A stretch of DNA of 64,000 nucleotides, from contig NZ_CP040936.1 of the NCBI RefSeq assembly GCF_006352025.1, positions 3,164,001-3,228,000 on the forward strand, written 5' to 3'. Numbering within the stretch: the stretch's first letter is position 1; every line of letters begins with the position of its first letter. The notes beneath the pieces are model-generated. The model was not told where the DNA came from, searched no databases, and saw only the letters and a program-made list of their open reading frames with translations. Shown in pieces: positions 17,230 to 26,144 of this stretch. Made by a program: the position numbers and the translations under genes. The stretch comes from Hymenobacter sp. DG01 (GTDB lineage Bacteria; Bacteroidota; Bacteroidia; Cytophagales; Hymenobacteraceae).

Positions 17230-18120
17230 ATGCTTCTGCAGCCCCTACCGGAGCCCGCCGCCGACCGGGCCGGCGTGCAGCTGCTGCTGCTGCGCGACGA
17301 CCTGAACCACCCTGACCTCCCGGGCAATAAGTGGCGCAAGCTCAAGTACAACTTACTGGAAGCCGGGCGCCTGGGCCAGACTACCTTACTGACCTACGGT
17401 GGGGCCTATTCCAACCACCTGGCCGCCGTAGCCGCCGCCGGCCGCCTGACGGGGCTGCAAACCGTGGGCGTGGTGCGGGGAGAGGAGCTACGTAAGCAGC
17501 CCCTGAACCCGACCCTGGCCCGGGCCCGGCAAGACGGAATGCGCCTGCACTTCCTGGACCGCACCACTTACCGCCGTAAGCACGAGCCGGAGGTAGTGGC
17601 CGCGCTGCTGCGTGAGCTGGGTCCGGCCTACGTGCTGCCCGAAGGCGGCTCCAATACCCTGGCCCTACCCGGCTGCGCCGAGCTGGTGCCAGAGCTGCTG
17701 GCCCTCACTGATTTTGATACCCTGTGCGTGGCCTGCGGCACAGGCGGCACCCTGGCCGGCTTGCTGGTTGGGCTGGACGGACAGCGCGAGGCTCTGGGTT
17801 TCGCGGCCCTGAAAGGCGCCGATTTTCTGCGCCCTGACATCAATGCCCTAACCCTACAAGCCACCAGCCGGGTGTACTCCAACTGGGCGCTGCGCACCGA
17901 CTATCACGGCGGGGGCTACGCCCGCCTCACGCCGGAGGTGCGCCGCTTCGTGCAGGCGTTCCAGCAACGGCATGGCGTTCTGCTCGACCCTATTTACACC
18001 AGCAAAATGCTGATGGGAATTCTGGACCTACTGGCCCAGGGGTACTTTCGGCGCGGCAGCACGGTGGTAGCCGTCCATACCGGCGGCCTGCAGGCTTGGG
18101 CTGGGTTTGGTGGCGTCTGA
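17230..18120 (+). CDS. PLP-dependent D-cysteine desulfhydrase / ACC deaminase family protein
   Basis: A 296-residue fold-type-II PLP enzyme. The PLP lysine is Lys34 in PGNKWRKLKYN, and TYGGAYSNHLAAVAAAG around residues 56-72 carries the conserved SNH after the lysine motif. The phosphate-binding loop CGTGGTLAG appears later. The family contains 1-aminocyclopropane-1-carboxylate deaminases and D-cysteine desulfhydrases, and sequence alone does not separate them here. It is about 30-40 residues shorter than characterised members, mostly at the N-terminus. It converges with the next gene with only 13 bases between stops. Confidence 0.85.
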   Translation: MLLQPLPEPAADRAGVQLLLLRDDLNHPDLPGNKWRKLKYNLLEAGRLGQTTLLTYGGAYSNHLAAVAAAGRLTGLQTVGVVRGEELRKQPLNPTLARARQDGMRLHFLDRTTYRRKHEPEVVAALLRELGPAYVLPEGGSNTLALPGCAELVPELLALTDFDTLCVACGTGGTLAGLLVGLDGQREALGFAALKGADFLRPDINALTLQATSRVYSNWALRTDYHGGGYARLTPEVRRFVQAFQQRHGVLLDPIYTSKMLMGILDLLAQGYFRRGSTVVAVHTGGLQAWAGFGGV

Positions 18121-18133
18121 AACGAAGGGTTGG

Positions 18134-19351
18134 CTAAGCCGAAGGGGGTAGGGCGACCCGCTGCAGCCCGCGCCGCAGCCGGTATATCCAGGGAGTGAGC
18201 CCCAGGGCAGCCAGCACGAACAGGTAAGGCAGCACGGGCCCCGAGAAGCGCACGTCGTAGTCCTCTACAGTAAGGGCCACAATGGCGGCCTGCAGCAAAA
18301 ACGTAGCGGCCAGAAACACACGCATGGGCCGGGCCACCCAACGGGCAGCCAGTCCGCGCAGCGCCAGCCAGTAGAGCGGGGGTAGCGTGAGCAGCTGCGC
18401 CAGGGCATGGAAGGCTGAGAAATAAGGCTTGGGGAAGCCCATAAAGAACGTCAGCTTCCAGACGGCCAATTGCCCGAAATAGCGCGGATTATGCCAGATA
18501 AAGTACGCCAGCCGCCCCACGGGGGTGGCCTCCGGGGGAGGCAATGCCAGCGGCCCCGTTGGCTGCATCAGAATACCATCGTACATGAAAATGATCATGC
18601 CCTCCTGGTAGGTTTTGATAAGCCGGAACGTGAGCAGCAGTTGGTTGAGGGCTACCCAGGCCAGCGGCAGCAGCAGCACACCCCCGATAACTACCCCCCA
18701 CTGTACCCGGCGTGATGCCCGCTGCCGCACCCAGACCCCGCCGGCCACCGCCGCCGCCGCCAAAGCCACAAAGCCATTGGGCCGGATACTTACCGTAGCC
18801 AGCAGCACCAGCAGCGCCAGGCCCCAACCCGCCGCCGTACGGGCCCGCCCCACCGCCCACAGCGAAAGCAGCAGCAAGCTGGTAAACAGTGACTCCGTGA
18901 GCAGAAAGGCATTGAACCGCTGAATCTCAGCCCACCCGATGTAGAGCAGCGTAGCCAGAAAAGCAGGCTCCCAGGCCCCGTGAGCCAATCGGCGCACCGC
19001 CCGGTAAAGAGCCACGGCTGCCAGCCCCCCCACTGCGTACTGGCCCAGGCCCATAGCCACCGGCCCCAATCCCAGCTTCAGGAAGGCACTCAGGAAAAGC
19101 GGATAGCCGAGGTAGCGGGTGTAATGCACCTTCACGAAATTGCCCTGCTCCGCTATCTGGTGGGCGTAATCGAGGTAGTGCACACTGTCGCCGTAGGTGC
19201 GGGGGCTGCGGTTTACGTACCAGCTGATGGCCTGGGCCACCAGCCACCCCAGGGCCAGCAGGGCCACATGGTGGCGCTTCAGCCACCGCCCGCCCCGCAG
19301 CAGCAGGGCCGCAACACCAGGAGAAGGAGTAGTGGCAAAGAAGGCAGGCAT
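18134..19351 (-). CDS. polytopic membrane protein, GT-C glycosyltransferase-like
   Basis: A 405-residue membrane protein with about ten predicted helices. The first extracytoplasmic loop contains RSPRTYGDSVHYLDYAHQ, where the acidic residue after a Tyr-Gly is reminiscent of the catalytic Asp in GT-C (ArnT/PMT-like) glycosyltransferases, and RFNAFLLTESLFT follows. A positively charged C-terminal segment ends the protein. I infer transfer from a lipid-linked sugar but cannot name acceptor or donor. The ATG at 19351 is preferred to a TTG at 19366. No other glycan genes flank it. Confidence 0.6.
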   Translation of the reverse strand: MPAFFATTPSPGVAALLLRGGRWLKRHHVALLALGWLVAQAISWYVNRSPRTYGDSVHYLDYAHQIAEQGNFVKVHYTRYLGYPLFLSAFLKLGLGPVAMGLGQYAVGGLAAVALYRAVRRLAHGAWEPAFLATLLYIGWAEIQRFNAFLLTESLFTSLLLLSLWAVGRARTAAGWGLALLVLLATVSIRPNGFVALAAAAVAGGVWVRQRASRRVQWGVVIGGVLLLPLAWVALNQLLLTFRLIKTYQEGMIIFMYDGILMQPTGPLALPPPEATPVGRLAYFIWHNPRYFGQLAVWKLTFFMGFPKPYFSAFHALAQLLTLPPLYWLALRGLAARWVARPMRVFLAATFLLQAAIVALTVEDYDVRFSGPVLPYLFVLAALGLTPWIYRLRRGLQRVALPPSA

Positions 19352-19460
19352 TGGGCGGCAGCGCAAAGACCAAAGCTAGCGCACCCCGGCCAAACTCCGG
19401 CCCGAACCGCCTTCTTTCCGGTTGCCTGCGTATATAGCGTGCTTACTGCTCTGCTTTCCC

Positions 19461-20096
19461 ATGCCCCTACCTCGTCTGCTACGCCGCCTGCTTCCTCTTG
19501 CTTTTCTGGTAGGACTGGGGTGGCTTCTTTGGAGTAAAGTGCGCCCGGCGCTGACCGATTTTAGCAACCCATTGGCCCCTACCCCCCAAATCACCGTCAC
19601 GCACAATACCGTGCTGGAAAAGGTAGAAAGCCTGGGCCGGCTGGAACTGGTGCGCTACCAGTTCAAGGACGTGGTAGAGTACAAAAAGAGCACGTACCGC
19701 TTTCTGCCCGACGCCAAAGTGGCCTTGATTGTAGCCGGCCACGCCGTAGGCTGCCTTGATTTGCGCCAGGTAAGGCCCCAGGATGTGGTACTCGAAGGCG
19801 ACTCGGTGCTGCGGGTGGCCCTGCCGGCTCCGGAGCTGTGCACCTGGCAGGTTGACCACAGCAAAAGCAAGGTATATAGCGTAGAGAACGGGTTTTTCCA
19901 GGATGCGGAGCTGGTAGATGCGGGCTATAAGTACGCCGAGGCCAACGTGCGCACGGCAGCCCTGCAATCCGGGATTCTGGCCCAGACGGAGCAAAACGCC
20001 GAGCAGGTGCTGCGCCCCATGCTCGAAACCATGACGGGCCGGCGCGTTATCCTTACACGTCGCCTGGAGCTACCCCAGTTGCCGAAGCGGCAGTAG
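19461..20096 (+). CDS. DUF4230 domain-containing membrane-anchored protein
   Basis: A 211-residue protein. An N-terminal transmembrane anchor (LLPLAFLVGLGWLLW) is followed by a DUF4230 domain from about residue 40 to the C-terminus, with ITVTHNTVLEKVESLGRLEL, KVALIVAGHAVGCLDL and LPAPELCTWQVD. The function of DUF4230 is unknown. The topology suggests the domain is exported. The ATG at 19461 was chosen over a TTG at 19422. It converges on recX with a 10-base gap containing a small GCCCTAGGGC palindrome. Confidence 0.75.
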   Translation: MPLPRLLRRLLPLAFLVGLGWLLWSKVRPALTDFSNPLAPTPQITVTHNTVLEKVESLGRLELVRYQFKDVVEYKKSTYRFLPDAKVALIVAGHAVGCLDLRQVRPQDVVLEGDSVLRVALPAPELCTWQVDHSKSKVYSVENGFFQDAELVDAGYKYAEANVRTAALQSGILAQTEQNAEQVLRPMLETMTGRRVILTRRLELPQLPKRQ

Positions 20097-20106
20097 CCCT
20101 AGGGCA

Positions 20107-20610
20107 TTAGCCCTCGTCTTCGGCCTCTTTCTCTTTGCCGAAGTCGTCCAGCGCCATCTTAATCAGGTCCGATTCGTAGCCTTTGGCGGTAAGAAACAGC
20201 TGAATTTTCTGGCGCCGCAGCCGCGGGTTGCGCTCCTTTTCCTGGCGGTCCTTTTTTTCCAGCACATCCAGCAGATTCTGGTAGTACTCGTCGCCGTCAA
20301 TTTCCTTCATGCCCGCCTTGATGCAGTAGTCGGAAAGGCCTTTCTGCTTTAGCTCCTGCTGAATCCGGCGGCGGCCCCACTTTTTCTGACGCACATGGCC
20401 GCGCACAAAGCTTTTGGCGTAGCGCTCCTCATCTAGGAAGTTCTCCCGGCTCAGCCGGATCATAATTTCACCAGCCTCGTCCTCATCCAGGCCGTACTCG
20501 CGCAGCTTGGCTTCTACCTCCTTGAACGTGCGCTCCTGGTAGGTGCAGTAGGCCGCAATTTTCTGCAAGGCTTCGGCGGGAGTATAGAATTTCTTTTTAG
20601 GCTGATTCAT
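20107..20610 (-). CDS. recX: RecX family regulatory protein
   Basis: A 167-residue RecX-like protein. RecX binds within the RecA filament groove and modulates recombinase and LexA-cleavage activity. The three tandem helical repeats are visible: AYCTYQERTFKEVEAKLREY, LSRENFLDEERYAKSFVRGH and KWGRRRIQQELKQKGLS, followed by RRQKIQLFLTAKGYESDLI. Length fits the family. recA is not in this window, so it is transcribed separately from its partner. Confidence 0.88.
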   Translation of the reverse strand: MNQPKKKFYTPAEALQKIAAYCTYQERTFKEVEAKLREYGLDEDEAGEIMIRLSRENFLDEERYAKSFVRGHVRQKKWGRRRIQQELKQKGLSDYCIKAGMKEIDGDEYYQNLLDVLEKKDRQEKERNPRLRRQKIQLFLTAKGYESDLIKMALDDFGKEKEAEDEG

Positions 20611-20856
20611 GGCGGGAGGTTAGGGAGAAGGGAAACCAGAGCAACAACACGCCGCCGGGCTAGATTCCGTCAGGTCAAATCTACTATAGCCCAGGTAAGC
20701 AAATTGCCCCAGCTTGCCACCCACAGGCGGTTTTGCCCTACCCCTCCCCTGCTTTCGAAGCCTGAACCGGGGTAGCGGCTCCGCAATTTTCAACCCCATA
20801 CAACCTTTGCCCTGGCTATTTCCTCTATCTTGACACCATCTGTGAACAAGTATCTG

Positions 20857-23496
20857 ATGCAGCGCTATTTCCTGATTTTACTTCTGCTTCTGGCCGCGGC
20901 CGCGCCTGCTACTGCCGGCATCATCCGAGGCCGTATTACCGACAACAAGGGCGAGGGCCTGGCCTTTGCCAACGTGGCTGTGCGTACCACTACCACCAGC
21001 ACCGCCTCCAACGAGCAGGGTAACTATCAGCTTCGGTTGCCGGCCGGCCGCTACGAGCTGGTGTTCCAATACGTGGGGTTCAAGCCCCTGCTGCAAACCG
21101 TGCAGGTAGCCGGCGGCGACACGGCCACAGTGCTCAACATCACTCTGGCGCCGGAAAGCTATCAGCTGCGCGAGGTGGTAGTTCGCTCCACCGATAAGGA
21201 CCCCGCTTATACTATTGTGCAGCAGGCCATGCAGTGGCGGCGCTACCACCAGCGCGAGGTGGCCGCCTTCAAGGCCCGTACCTACATCAAAACCCTGGCG
21301 CGCTTTACGGATGTGCCGGGCAAGATTCTGGGGTTGGTGAAGGTAGGGCCCGACATTAAGCCGGGCATTTTTTACCTTTCCGAAACCGTATCGGAAATGA
21401 GTTTCCGCCAGCCCAACCTGGTGCAGGAGCGCATGATTTCCTCCCGCGTGAGCGGCGACACCAAGGGCATCAGCTTTAACCGGGCCAGCGCGGGCCGGGG
21501 CCTTAACTTCTACCAGAACGTGCTGAAAAGCGGCTTTTCGGAGCGGGGCTTTATTTCGCCGATTGCAGCCAATGCCCCACTTTTTTACCGCTACGAGCTG
21601 GAAGGCAGCACCCGCCAGGGCGCCCTGCTCATCCATAAAATCAAGGTGACGCCCCGCCGCCGCACCGACCCCGTGTTTGCCGGCCACATCTACATCGTGG
21701 ATGGCACGTGGCGCCTGCACTCCGTGAGCCTGGACCTAAGCAAAGATGCCCAGCTCGATTACGTGGATAACCTGCACATCGAGCAGATTTTCGCGCCCGC
21801 GCCGGGTCCTTCCGATGTGTGGGTGATGCAGTCCCAGAAAGTAACGGTGGGCTTCACGGCCTTCGGCTTCAAGGGCAATGGCTACATCACGGCTATCCTT
21901 TCCAACTACAAGGTTACGCCCACCTACCCCAACCGGCCGGCCCCGACTACCCCCGCTCCCACCGCCAGCCCCGATACTCCCGACGACGCGCCCGTGACTC
22001 GTGAAACAGTAGCTCAAGTGAAAAAGCAGAAGCCCAAGCTCGCGGGTCTGGCCCGCACCGTGCGCCGCGAAGGCCGCCAGGCGGCCACCCGCGATACAGC
22101 CGGGCTGGGAGTTGGTCAGATGAAGCGCGGAGAGGTAATGCTGGTGGAAAAAGGCGTGAATGAGCGCGACACCAGTTACTGGGCTACCATCCGGCCTGTG
22201 CCCCTCACGGAGGAAGAGCAGAAAGACTACCACGTAAAGGACAGCACCGAGGTAATCCGCAACTCCCGCCCCTACCAGGATTCGCTGGACCGCAAGCGCA
22301 ACGAGCTTAGCTTTAGCAAGCTGCTACTCACCGGCTATGGGTACAGCAATACGTTCCGGAAGCGGCAGTGGTACGTGGCCCCGGTGTTCAACATCGTGAA
22401 CTACAACACGGTAGAAGGCCTGGTGGTCAATCCGCAGGCTACCTACACCCAACGCACCGACGACCGGCGCACCTGGTCCGTGACGCCTTCGGTACGCTAC
22501 GGCTTCAGCAATGAGCTGCTGAGCCCCAGCGTGGCCGCCTCTTGGCAGCTAGATGCCGTGAAGCTTTCCCGCGTGAGCCTGCTGGTAGGCCGCACCATTG
22601 AAAATTTTGACCCCAGCAGTCAGCTTACCCCCTTCATCAATACCTATTATACCCTGCTGGAAAACCGCAACTACGCCAAGCTCTACCGCCGCGACGGGCT
22701 GCAGCTGGGCTACCAGTGGGAGCCGCTCAACGGCCTGACGCTGCAAACCACGGCCAGCTACTTCCGCCGCTATGAGCTACAGAATACTACCTTCAAGCTG
22801 CTGCGCGACCGGGAAGGCCGGGCCTTTACCTCCAACCAGCCCGTAAACGCAGAGCGCCCCGATGGCACCGCCTTTGGCCGAAACGAGGCGCTTACCACCG
22901 AAGTGGTGGCCTCATTCCGCCCCGGCCAGCGCTACATTACCCGCCCCGACGGCAAGTTTAATCTCGGCTCTAAATACCCTACTTTCTCGCTGACCTGGCG
23001 GCAGGGGGTAGGCGGCGTGCTGGGTTCCGATGTACGCTACACCTTGCTGGAGGCCGGCGTACGCCACTCTATCAGCCTGGGGCTGCTGGGCACCAGCAAC
23101 TACCGGGTAGCGGCCGGCGTGTTTCCGGGCTCCTCCGCACGGTTGTCGTTCATGGATTTCCGCCACTTCAGCGGAAACCGCACCTACCTGACCGAGGACT
23201 TCAGCAAATTCCAGCTCCTGGACTACTACCGCTTCAGCACGGCTGATAAGTTTCTGGAAGCCCACTACAACCACCATTTCAACGGGTTCCTGCTCAACAA
23301 AATCCCGTTGCTGCGTCGCCTGCACTGGCAGGAAGTGGCCTCGCTCAACTACCTCACTACCCCCACTGCCAACCACTACCTGGAGTTGGGGGTAGGCGTG
23401 GAGCACATCTTCAAAGTCCTGCGCGCCGACTTCTACACCAGCCTGCAATCCGGCCAGCGGGCCGGCACTGGCGTGCGGGTAGGCATTGGTTTCTAA
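20857..23496 (+). CDS. DUF5686 family outer-membrane protein with carboxypeptidase-regulatory domain
   Basis: An 879-residue surface protein. I place the start at ATG 20857, which gives a clean signal peptide (MQRYFLILLLLLAAAA); a TTG at 20830 would add nine polar residues. A CarboxypepD_reg domain (about 20-105, IIRGRITDNKGEGLAFANV) precedes a long DUF5686 region that includes a Pro/Thr-rich stretch around 370-390 and a C-terminal beta-barrel-like half (about 480-879) rich in alternating aromatic strands. The last residues, VRVGIGF, resemble an outer-membrane assembly signal ending in Phe. DUF5686 function is unknown. It is monocistronic, ending before a long hairpin. Confidence 0.82.
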   Translation: MQRYFLILLLLLAAAAPATAGIIRGRITDNKGEGLAFANVAVRTTTTSTASNEQGNYQLRLPAGRYELVFQYVGFKPLLQTVQVAGGDTATVLNITLAPESYQLREVVVRSTDKDPAYTIVQQAMQWRRYHQREVAAFKARTYIKTLARFTDVPGKILGLVKVGPDIKPGIFYLSETVSEMSFRQPNLVQERMISSRVSGDTKGISFNRASAGRGLNFYQNVLKSGFSERGFISPIAANAPLFYRYELEGSTRQGALLIHKIKVTPRRRTDPVFAGHIYIVDGTWRLHSVSLDLSKDAQLDYVDNLHIEQIFAPAPGPSDVWVMQSQKVTVGFTAFGFKGNGYITAILSNYKVTPTYPNRPAPTTPAPTASPDTPDDAPVTRETVAQVKKQKPKLAGLARTVRREGRQAATRDTAGLGVGQMKRGEVMLVEKGVNERDTSYWATIRPVPLTEEEQKDYHVKDSTEVIRNSRPYQDSLDRKRNELSFSKLLLTGYGYSNTFRKRQWYVAPVFNIVNYNTVEGLVVNPQATYTQRTDDRRTWSVTPSVRYGFSNELLSPSVAASWQLDAVKLSRVSLLVGRTIENFDPSSQLTPFINTYYTLLENRNYAKLYRRDGLQLGYQWEPLNGLTLQTTASYFRRYELQNTTFKLLRDREGRAFTSNQPVNAERPDGTAFGRNEALTTEVVASFRPGQRYITRPDGKFNLGSKYPTFSLTWRQGVGGVLGSDVRYTLLEAGVRHSISLGLLGTSNYRVAAGVFPGSSARLSFMDFRHFSGNRTYLTEDFSKFQLLDYYRFSTADKFLEAHYNHHFNGFLLNKIPLLRRLHWQEVASLNYLTTPTANHYLELGVGVEHIFKVLRADFYTSLQSGQRAGTGVRVGIGF

Positions 23497-23528
23497 GCTG
23501 ATAGAGTGAGGAGGTGGAATGGTGACAA

Positions 23529-23590
23529 GTAAACAAGGATGGGGTGGCAGAATAGCCGTGTAAGCTATCTGCCACCCCATCCTTGTTTAC
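23529..23590. terminator. long palindromic terminator between DUF5686 and DUF4834 genes
   Basis: Two 22-base perfectly complementary arms (23529-23550 and 23569-23590) extend by five more pairs past one bulged A (23552-23556 with 23564-23568). It sits between convergent stops and can serve both strands. U tracts are modest. Confidence 0.7.
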
Positions 23591-23603
23591 CTTAATACTG
23601 TCA

Positions 23604-23888
23604 CTATTTAACTTCCTCGAAATCTACGTACTCACCGCCTTTGAACTCCTTGGGGCTTTGAGGCTTGGCGCGGGGCGGCACGTAGTCCACCTGCACTTCA
23701 TCGGCCGAAGCAGTACCGGACCGGCGGGCCTCCGGACGGGGCTGGGTAAAAGGGGCGCCCCCAAACTGCTGACCAAAACGCTGCGCCTGCTTCTTAACCA
23801 GGTTTCCAACCACTAGGCGGAGCACCAGGGGCATCACGAAGCGCATGATAAGCCAAAGAATCAGCAGAACGAGCAGGAATTTTATCAT
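23604..23888 (-). CDS. DUF4834 family small membrane protein
   Basis: A 94-residue protein with one N-terminal transmembrane helix (IKFLLVLLILWLIMRFVMPL), a basic patch after it, a Pro/Arg/Gln-rich linker and the conserved acidic ending GGEYVDFEEVK. This layout matches DUF4834, a small Bacteroidota family of unknown function. Its ATG overlaps the TGA of the upstream FkbM gene by one base (TGATG), so translation is likely coupled and the two form an operon. Confidence 0.75.
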   Translation of the reverse strand: MIKFLLVLLILWLIMRFVMPLVLRLVVGNLVKKQAQRFGQQFGGAPFTQPRPEARRSGTASADEVQVDYVPPRAKPQSPKEFKGGEYVDFEEVK

Positions 23889-24658
23889 CAGGAAAGCTCA
23901 GCAGCCGGAGCAATGGGTTGAAAGTAGAAGTCAGCCGTGACGGCACTGTTCAGCTGCGCCTCAGAACACGGTACAAGCTCAAAACGCTCGGAAAGTACAA
24001 ATGGTTTATAGCCGAGTTCGGCCAGCAGTCCGGTTACGGCCCGGCGGTTTTCCAGCCCGTTCAGCTCCGTCTGAATCAGTGGCCGAAAGCGGCGCAGGGT
24101 GGCCTGCATATGGCGGAACACCTCGTACTCAAAGCCTTCCACATCGCACTTCACGAAATCGAGCCGCGGCAGATTCCGGAACAGTTCATCCGGCACCCGC
24201 ATGGGCACCTCGTAGGTGCGGGCGTAGCGCTCCTGGGTGTTACTGGCCGCTACTTTGGTCATACCGTGGTGCAGCAGGCCGTCGCGCTCCGGGGTACCCA
24301 TCTGCACGGTACCCTGCTCCCCACCGAGGGCGTAGGGCAGCAGCGTAAGGTTGGAGTAGCCGCTCAGCCGCACATTATCTTTCCAGATGGCCTGAAAAGC
24401 CGGAATGGGCTCTACGGCCAGTACCTGCCCCTCGGGCCCTACCCGCCTGGAAAGTGCCACAGAGTAGTAGCCCAGGTTAGCGCCTATATCAATGCACACG
24501 AAGCCAGGTTTAATAATCTGCTCCAGAAAAAACAGCTCCGGATACTTCTGCCGGCCCCAGCCCGCCCCCACCAGGTGCAGGTACACGCGGCTCACCAGCC
24601 GGATGTATTGCTCGAAGCCCAGCGTGCGGACCAGCAGCTTGCGCAGTTGTTTCATCAT
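23888..24658 (-). CDS. FkbM family methyltransferase
   Basis: A 256-residue SAM-dependent methyltransferase of the FkbM family. Motif I is FVCIDIGANLGYYSVAL, followed by VLAVEPIPAFQ and the later DFVKCDVEGFEYEV segment. FkbM proteins methylate hydroxyl groups in polyketides, glycans and lipids; no biosynthetic cluster flanks this one, so the substrate is open. The tandem ATGs at 24658 and 24655 are both plausible starts, and 24688 would add ten residues lacking conservation. It overlaps DUF4834 by one base downstream. Confidence 0.8.
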   Translation of the reverse strand: MMKQLRKLLVRTLGFEQYIRLVSRVYLHLVGAGWGRQKYPELFFLEQIIKPGFVCIDIGANLGYYSVALSRRVGPEGQVLAVEPIPAFQAIWKDNVRLSGYSNLTLLPYALGGEQGTVQMGTPERDGLLHHGMTKVAASNTQERYARTYEVPMRVPDELFRNLPRLDFVKCDVEGFEYEVFRHMQATLRRFRPLIQTELNGLENRRAVTGLLAELGYKPFVLSERFELVPCSEAQLNSAVTADFYFQPIAPAAELS

Positions 24659-24714
24659 AGTGGCGCAAAGATGCCGGAAAGCCGGCAAACCTGCTGACTG
24701 CCGGGAGCCGACTT

Positions 24715-25188
24715 TTATCGGGGCTGTCGGGTGCCGCTCTTATTCCACCACGCCGAAACGCTGGCGGCCACTACCCCACCGAGTAGATACCAAGCCACCG
24801 TCATGGCCTTGGTTTGGGGTGTGCGGTTGCTGGGGCCGTCACCTAAGCCCATGGGGCCGGGCAGCACCACACCGCCTACCCCCGCTGCCAGCCCCAAGGC
24901 CACCCCGCGCCACCACACGCCCGGGCCGGTACCTACCAGGCTGTAGTATAACCCGTTGCTGAGCACGTCGCCGCCCAGGGTAAGGCTGTAGGCGGCAGCG
25001 GGGCCGGGCTGGGGCGCGTTGGCTTTGAACAGCAGCCGGCGCAGGCCCCGCTCGCCTAAAATATCCATGCGGGGCGCATCTACTGGGCGTAGGTGTCGCA
25101 CCGTTTCGTGCACCGCATTCAGAACCAGGGCTCCGACCAGGCCACTACCCAGGGCCTGCACCAGCGAAGAGGAAGAAGCAGTTTTCAT
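24715..25188 (-). CDS. hypothetical small membrane protein
   Basis: A 157-residue protein of unknown function. Weakly hydrophobic, Gly- and Ala-rich segments around residues 10-25, 75-90, 95-115 and 130-148 suggest up to four membrane passes or a compact membrane-associated fold. A central polar part reads RPVDAPRMDILGERGLRRL. The ATG at 25188 is preferred over 25263 because the longer version would run into the tRNA promoter region. It is monocistronic. I do not recognise a family. Confidence 0.6.
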   Translation of the reverse strand: MKTASSSSLVQALGSGLVGALVLNAVHETVRHLRPVDAPRMDILGERGLRRLLFKANAPQPGPAAAYSLTLGGDVLSNGLYYSLVGTGPGVWWRGVALGLAAGVGGVVLPGPMGLGDGPSNRTPQTKAMTVAWYLLGGVVAASVSAWWNKSGTRQPR

Positions 25189-25248
25189 ATAACAAGTGAA
25201 TAGTTGAGCCGGGGGCTGGTTGGTTTTGCAAAAAATTACGTTTCGGCC

Positions 25249-25280
25249 TTGCGTGTTGTTCACCGGGCTTTCTATCTTTG
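25249..25280 (+). promoter_or_regulatory. promoter of the tRNA-Thr gene
   Basis: TTG at 25249-25251 is followed by 21 bases and then TATCTTTG (25273-25280), matching the Bacteroidota TTG-N19-21-TAnnTTTG pattern. The tRNA begins 35 bases after the -7 box, leaving a short precursor leader. Confidence 0.65.
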
Positions 25281-25314
25281 CAGCCCCAGGCCGAACAGCC
25301 TACATCGGGAAAAT

Positions 25315-25387
25315 GCCTGTTTAGCTCAGTTGGTAGAGCAGCTCATTCGTAATGAGCAGGTCGTTGGTTCGAGTCCAATAACAGGCT
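25315..25387 (+). tRNA. tRNA-Thr (anticodon CGT)
   Basis: A complete 73-base cloverleaf. The acceptor arm GCCTGTT (25315-25321) pairs with AACAGGC (25380-25386), followed by discriminator T. The D stem is GCTC/GAGC, the anticodon stem is GCTCA/TGAGC with loop TTCGTAA giving anticodon CGT, and the T arm GTTGG/CCAAT carries loop TTCGAGT. It reads ACG threonine codons. CCA is not encoded. It stands alone with its own promoter and terminator. Confidence 0.95.
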
Positions 25388-25391
25388 CTGC

Positions 25392-25430
25392 AAGCGCCGC
25401 TTCCACTCCGGAAGCGGCGCTTTTATTTTG
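25392..25430 (+). terminator. tRNA-Thr terminator
   Basis: Perfect 13-base arms (AAGCGCCGCTTCC at 25392-25404 and its complement at 25410-25422) around a 5-base loop, followed by TTATTTTG. It begins five bases after the tRNA. Confidence 0.85.
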
Positions 25431-25434
25431 GTGA

Positions 25435-25485
25435 AAACAGAAAAAGCGGCCGGAAAGAAGTTCTTTCCAGCCGCTTTTTCTGTTT
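25435..25485. terminator. second, bidirectional terminator after the tRNA
   Basis: 16-base arms (25435-25450 and 25470-25485, AAACAGAAAAAGCGGC and complement) with an inner 8-bp stem (25452-25459 with 25461-25468). It mainly serves the convergent hypothetical gene ending at 25505 and backs up the tRNA terminator. Confidence 0.8.
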
Positions 25486-25504
25486 GGTCAGCTACGCTAG
25501 CAGC

Positions 25505-26020
25505 CTACAGGTCGGAGGCGTAATCGTCTTCGCCGTAGCTACGGGTAGCACCGCGGTACACCGAGTCGTTGGAGCTGTCCCACTTCGACGACGAGGAAGA
25601 CTTGCTGCTGTTCTCGTTATCCGAGGAGCCACGGTACGCGCGGTAGGTTTCGCCTTTGGCGCTGCCGCTCTTCGAGCGCAGGGCCAGCCAGCTCAGGCCA
25701 CCGGCCAGCAATGCTCCGCCGATTACTTTTTGCGTGGGGCTCATTTTATTTACCTGGCCCATGGCCTTCGTGCCCAAATCCTTGATCTGCTGCACATCAA
25801 TATTCTTCAGCCACTGCTGCTGATCCAGCCATGACTGCTGCCCCGACTGGCCTTGCTTGCCCGTAGCGGATGCGCCCTGCTTCGAATCACCCGAGCCGGT
25901 AGGCTCGTTGTAAGCAGAAGATGCCGAGTCGTCGGCCCCTTGTGAGGTTTCGCTGGCGGGGGTGAATGTAATGTGCTTATGGGCGGGAGCGCCGGGTTGA
26001 TTGGATTTTTGCGAGCTCAT
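25505..26020 (-). CDS. hypothetical Ser/Gly-rich protein with one hydrophobic segment
   Basis: A 171-residue protein without a recognised domain. Residues 1-60 are Ser/Gln/Gly-rich and disordered, residues about 63-90 are amphipathic (QQWLKNIDVQQIKDLGTKAM), residues about 95-112 form a short hydrophobic stretch (KVIGGALLAGGLSWLAL), and the last 55 residues are a Ser/Asp/Tyr-rich tail. The layout resembles small stress-associated membrane-tethered proteins, which is only an impression. Base composition matches the neighbours. It is monocistronic. Confidence 0.6.
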   Translation of the reverse strand: MSSQKSNQPGAPAHKHITFTPASETSQGADDSASSAYNEPTGSGDSKQGASATGKQGQSGQQSWLDQQQWLKNIDVQQIKDLGTKAMGQVNKMSPTQKVIGGALLAGGLSWLALRSKSGSAKGETYRAYRGSSDNENSSKSSSSSKWDSSNDSVYRGATRSYGEDDYASDL

Positions 26021-26144
26021 AATGGGAAAGGTTTGGGGAGTACATCTAATCTAAACCAGGCAGTTAGCCGGTTCCCTCCCCTATTCGTGAAAACCCAGCC
26101 GAAGGTTATAGGCGGCTCTGGAAATTTATCCTTCCCGCATCGGT

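Noticed and set aside
25315..25387. Integration site for a mobile element at the tRNA-Thr 3' end
   Set aside because: No integrase, no direct repeat of the tRNA 3' end was seen downstream, and terminators follow immediately.
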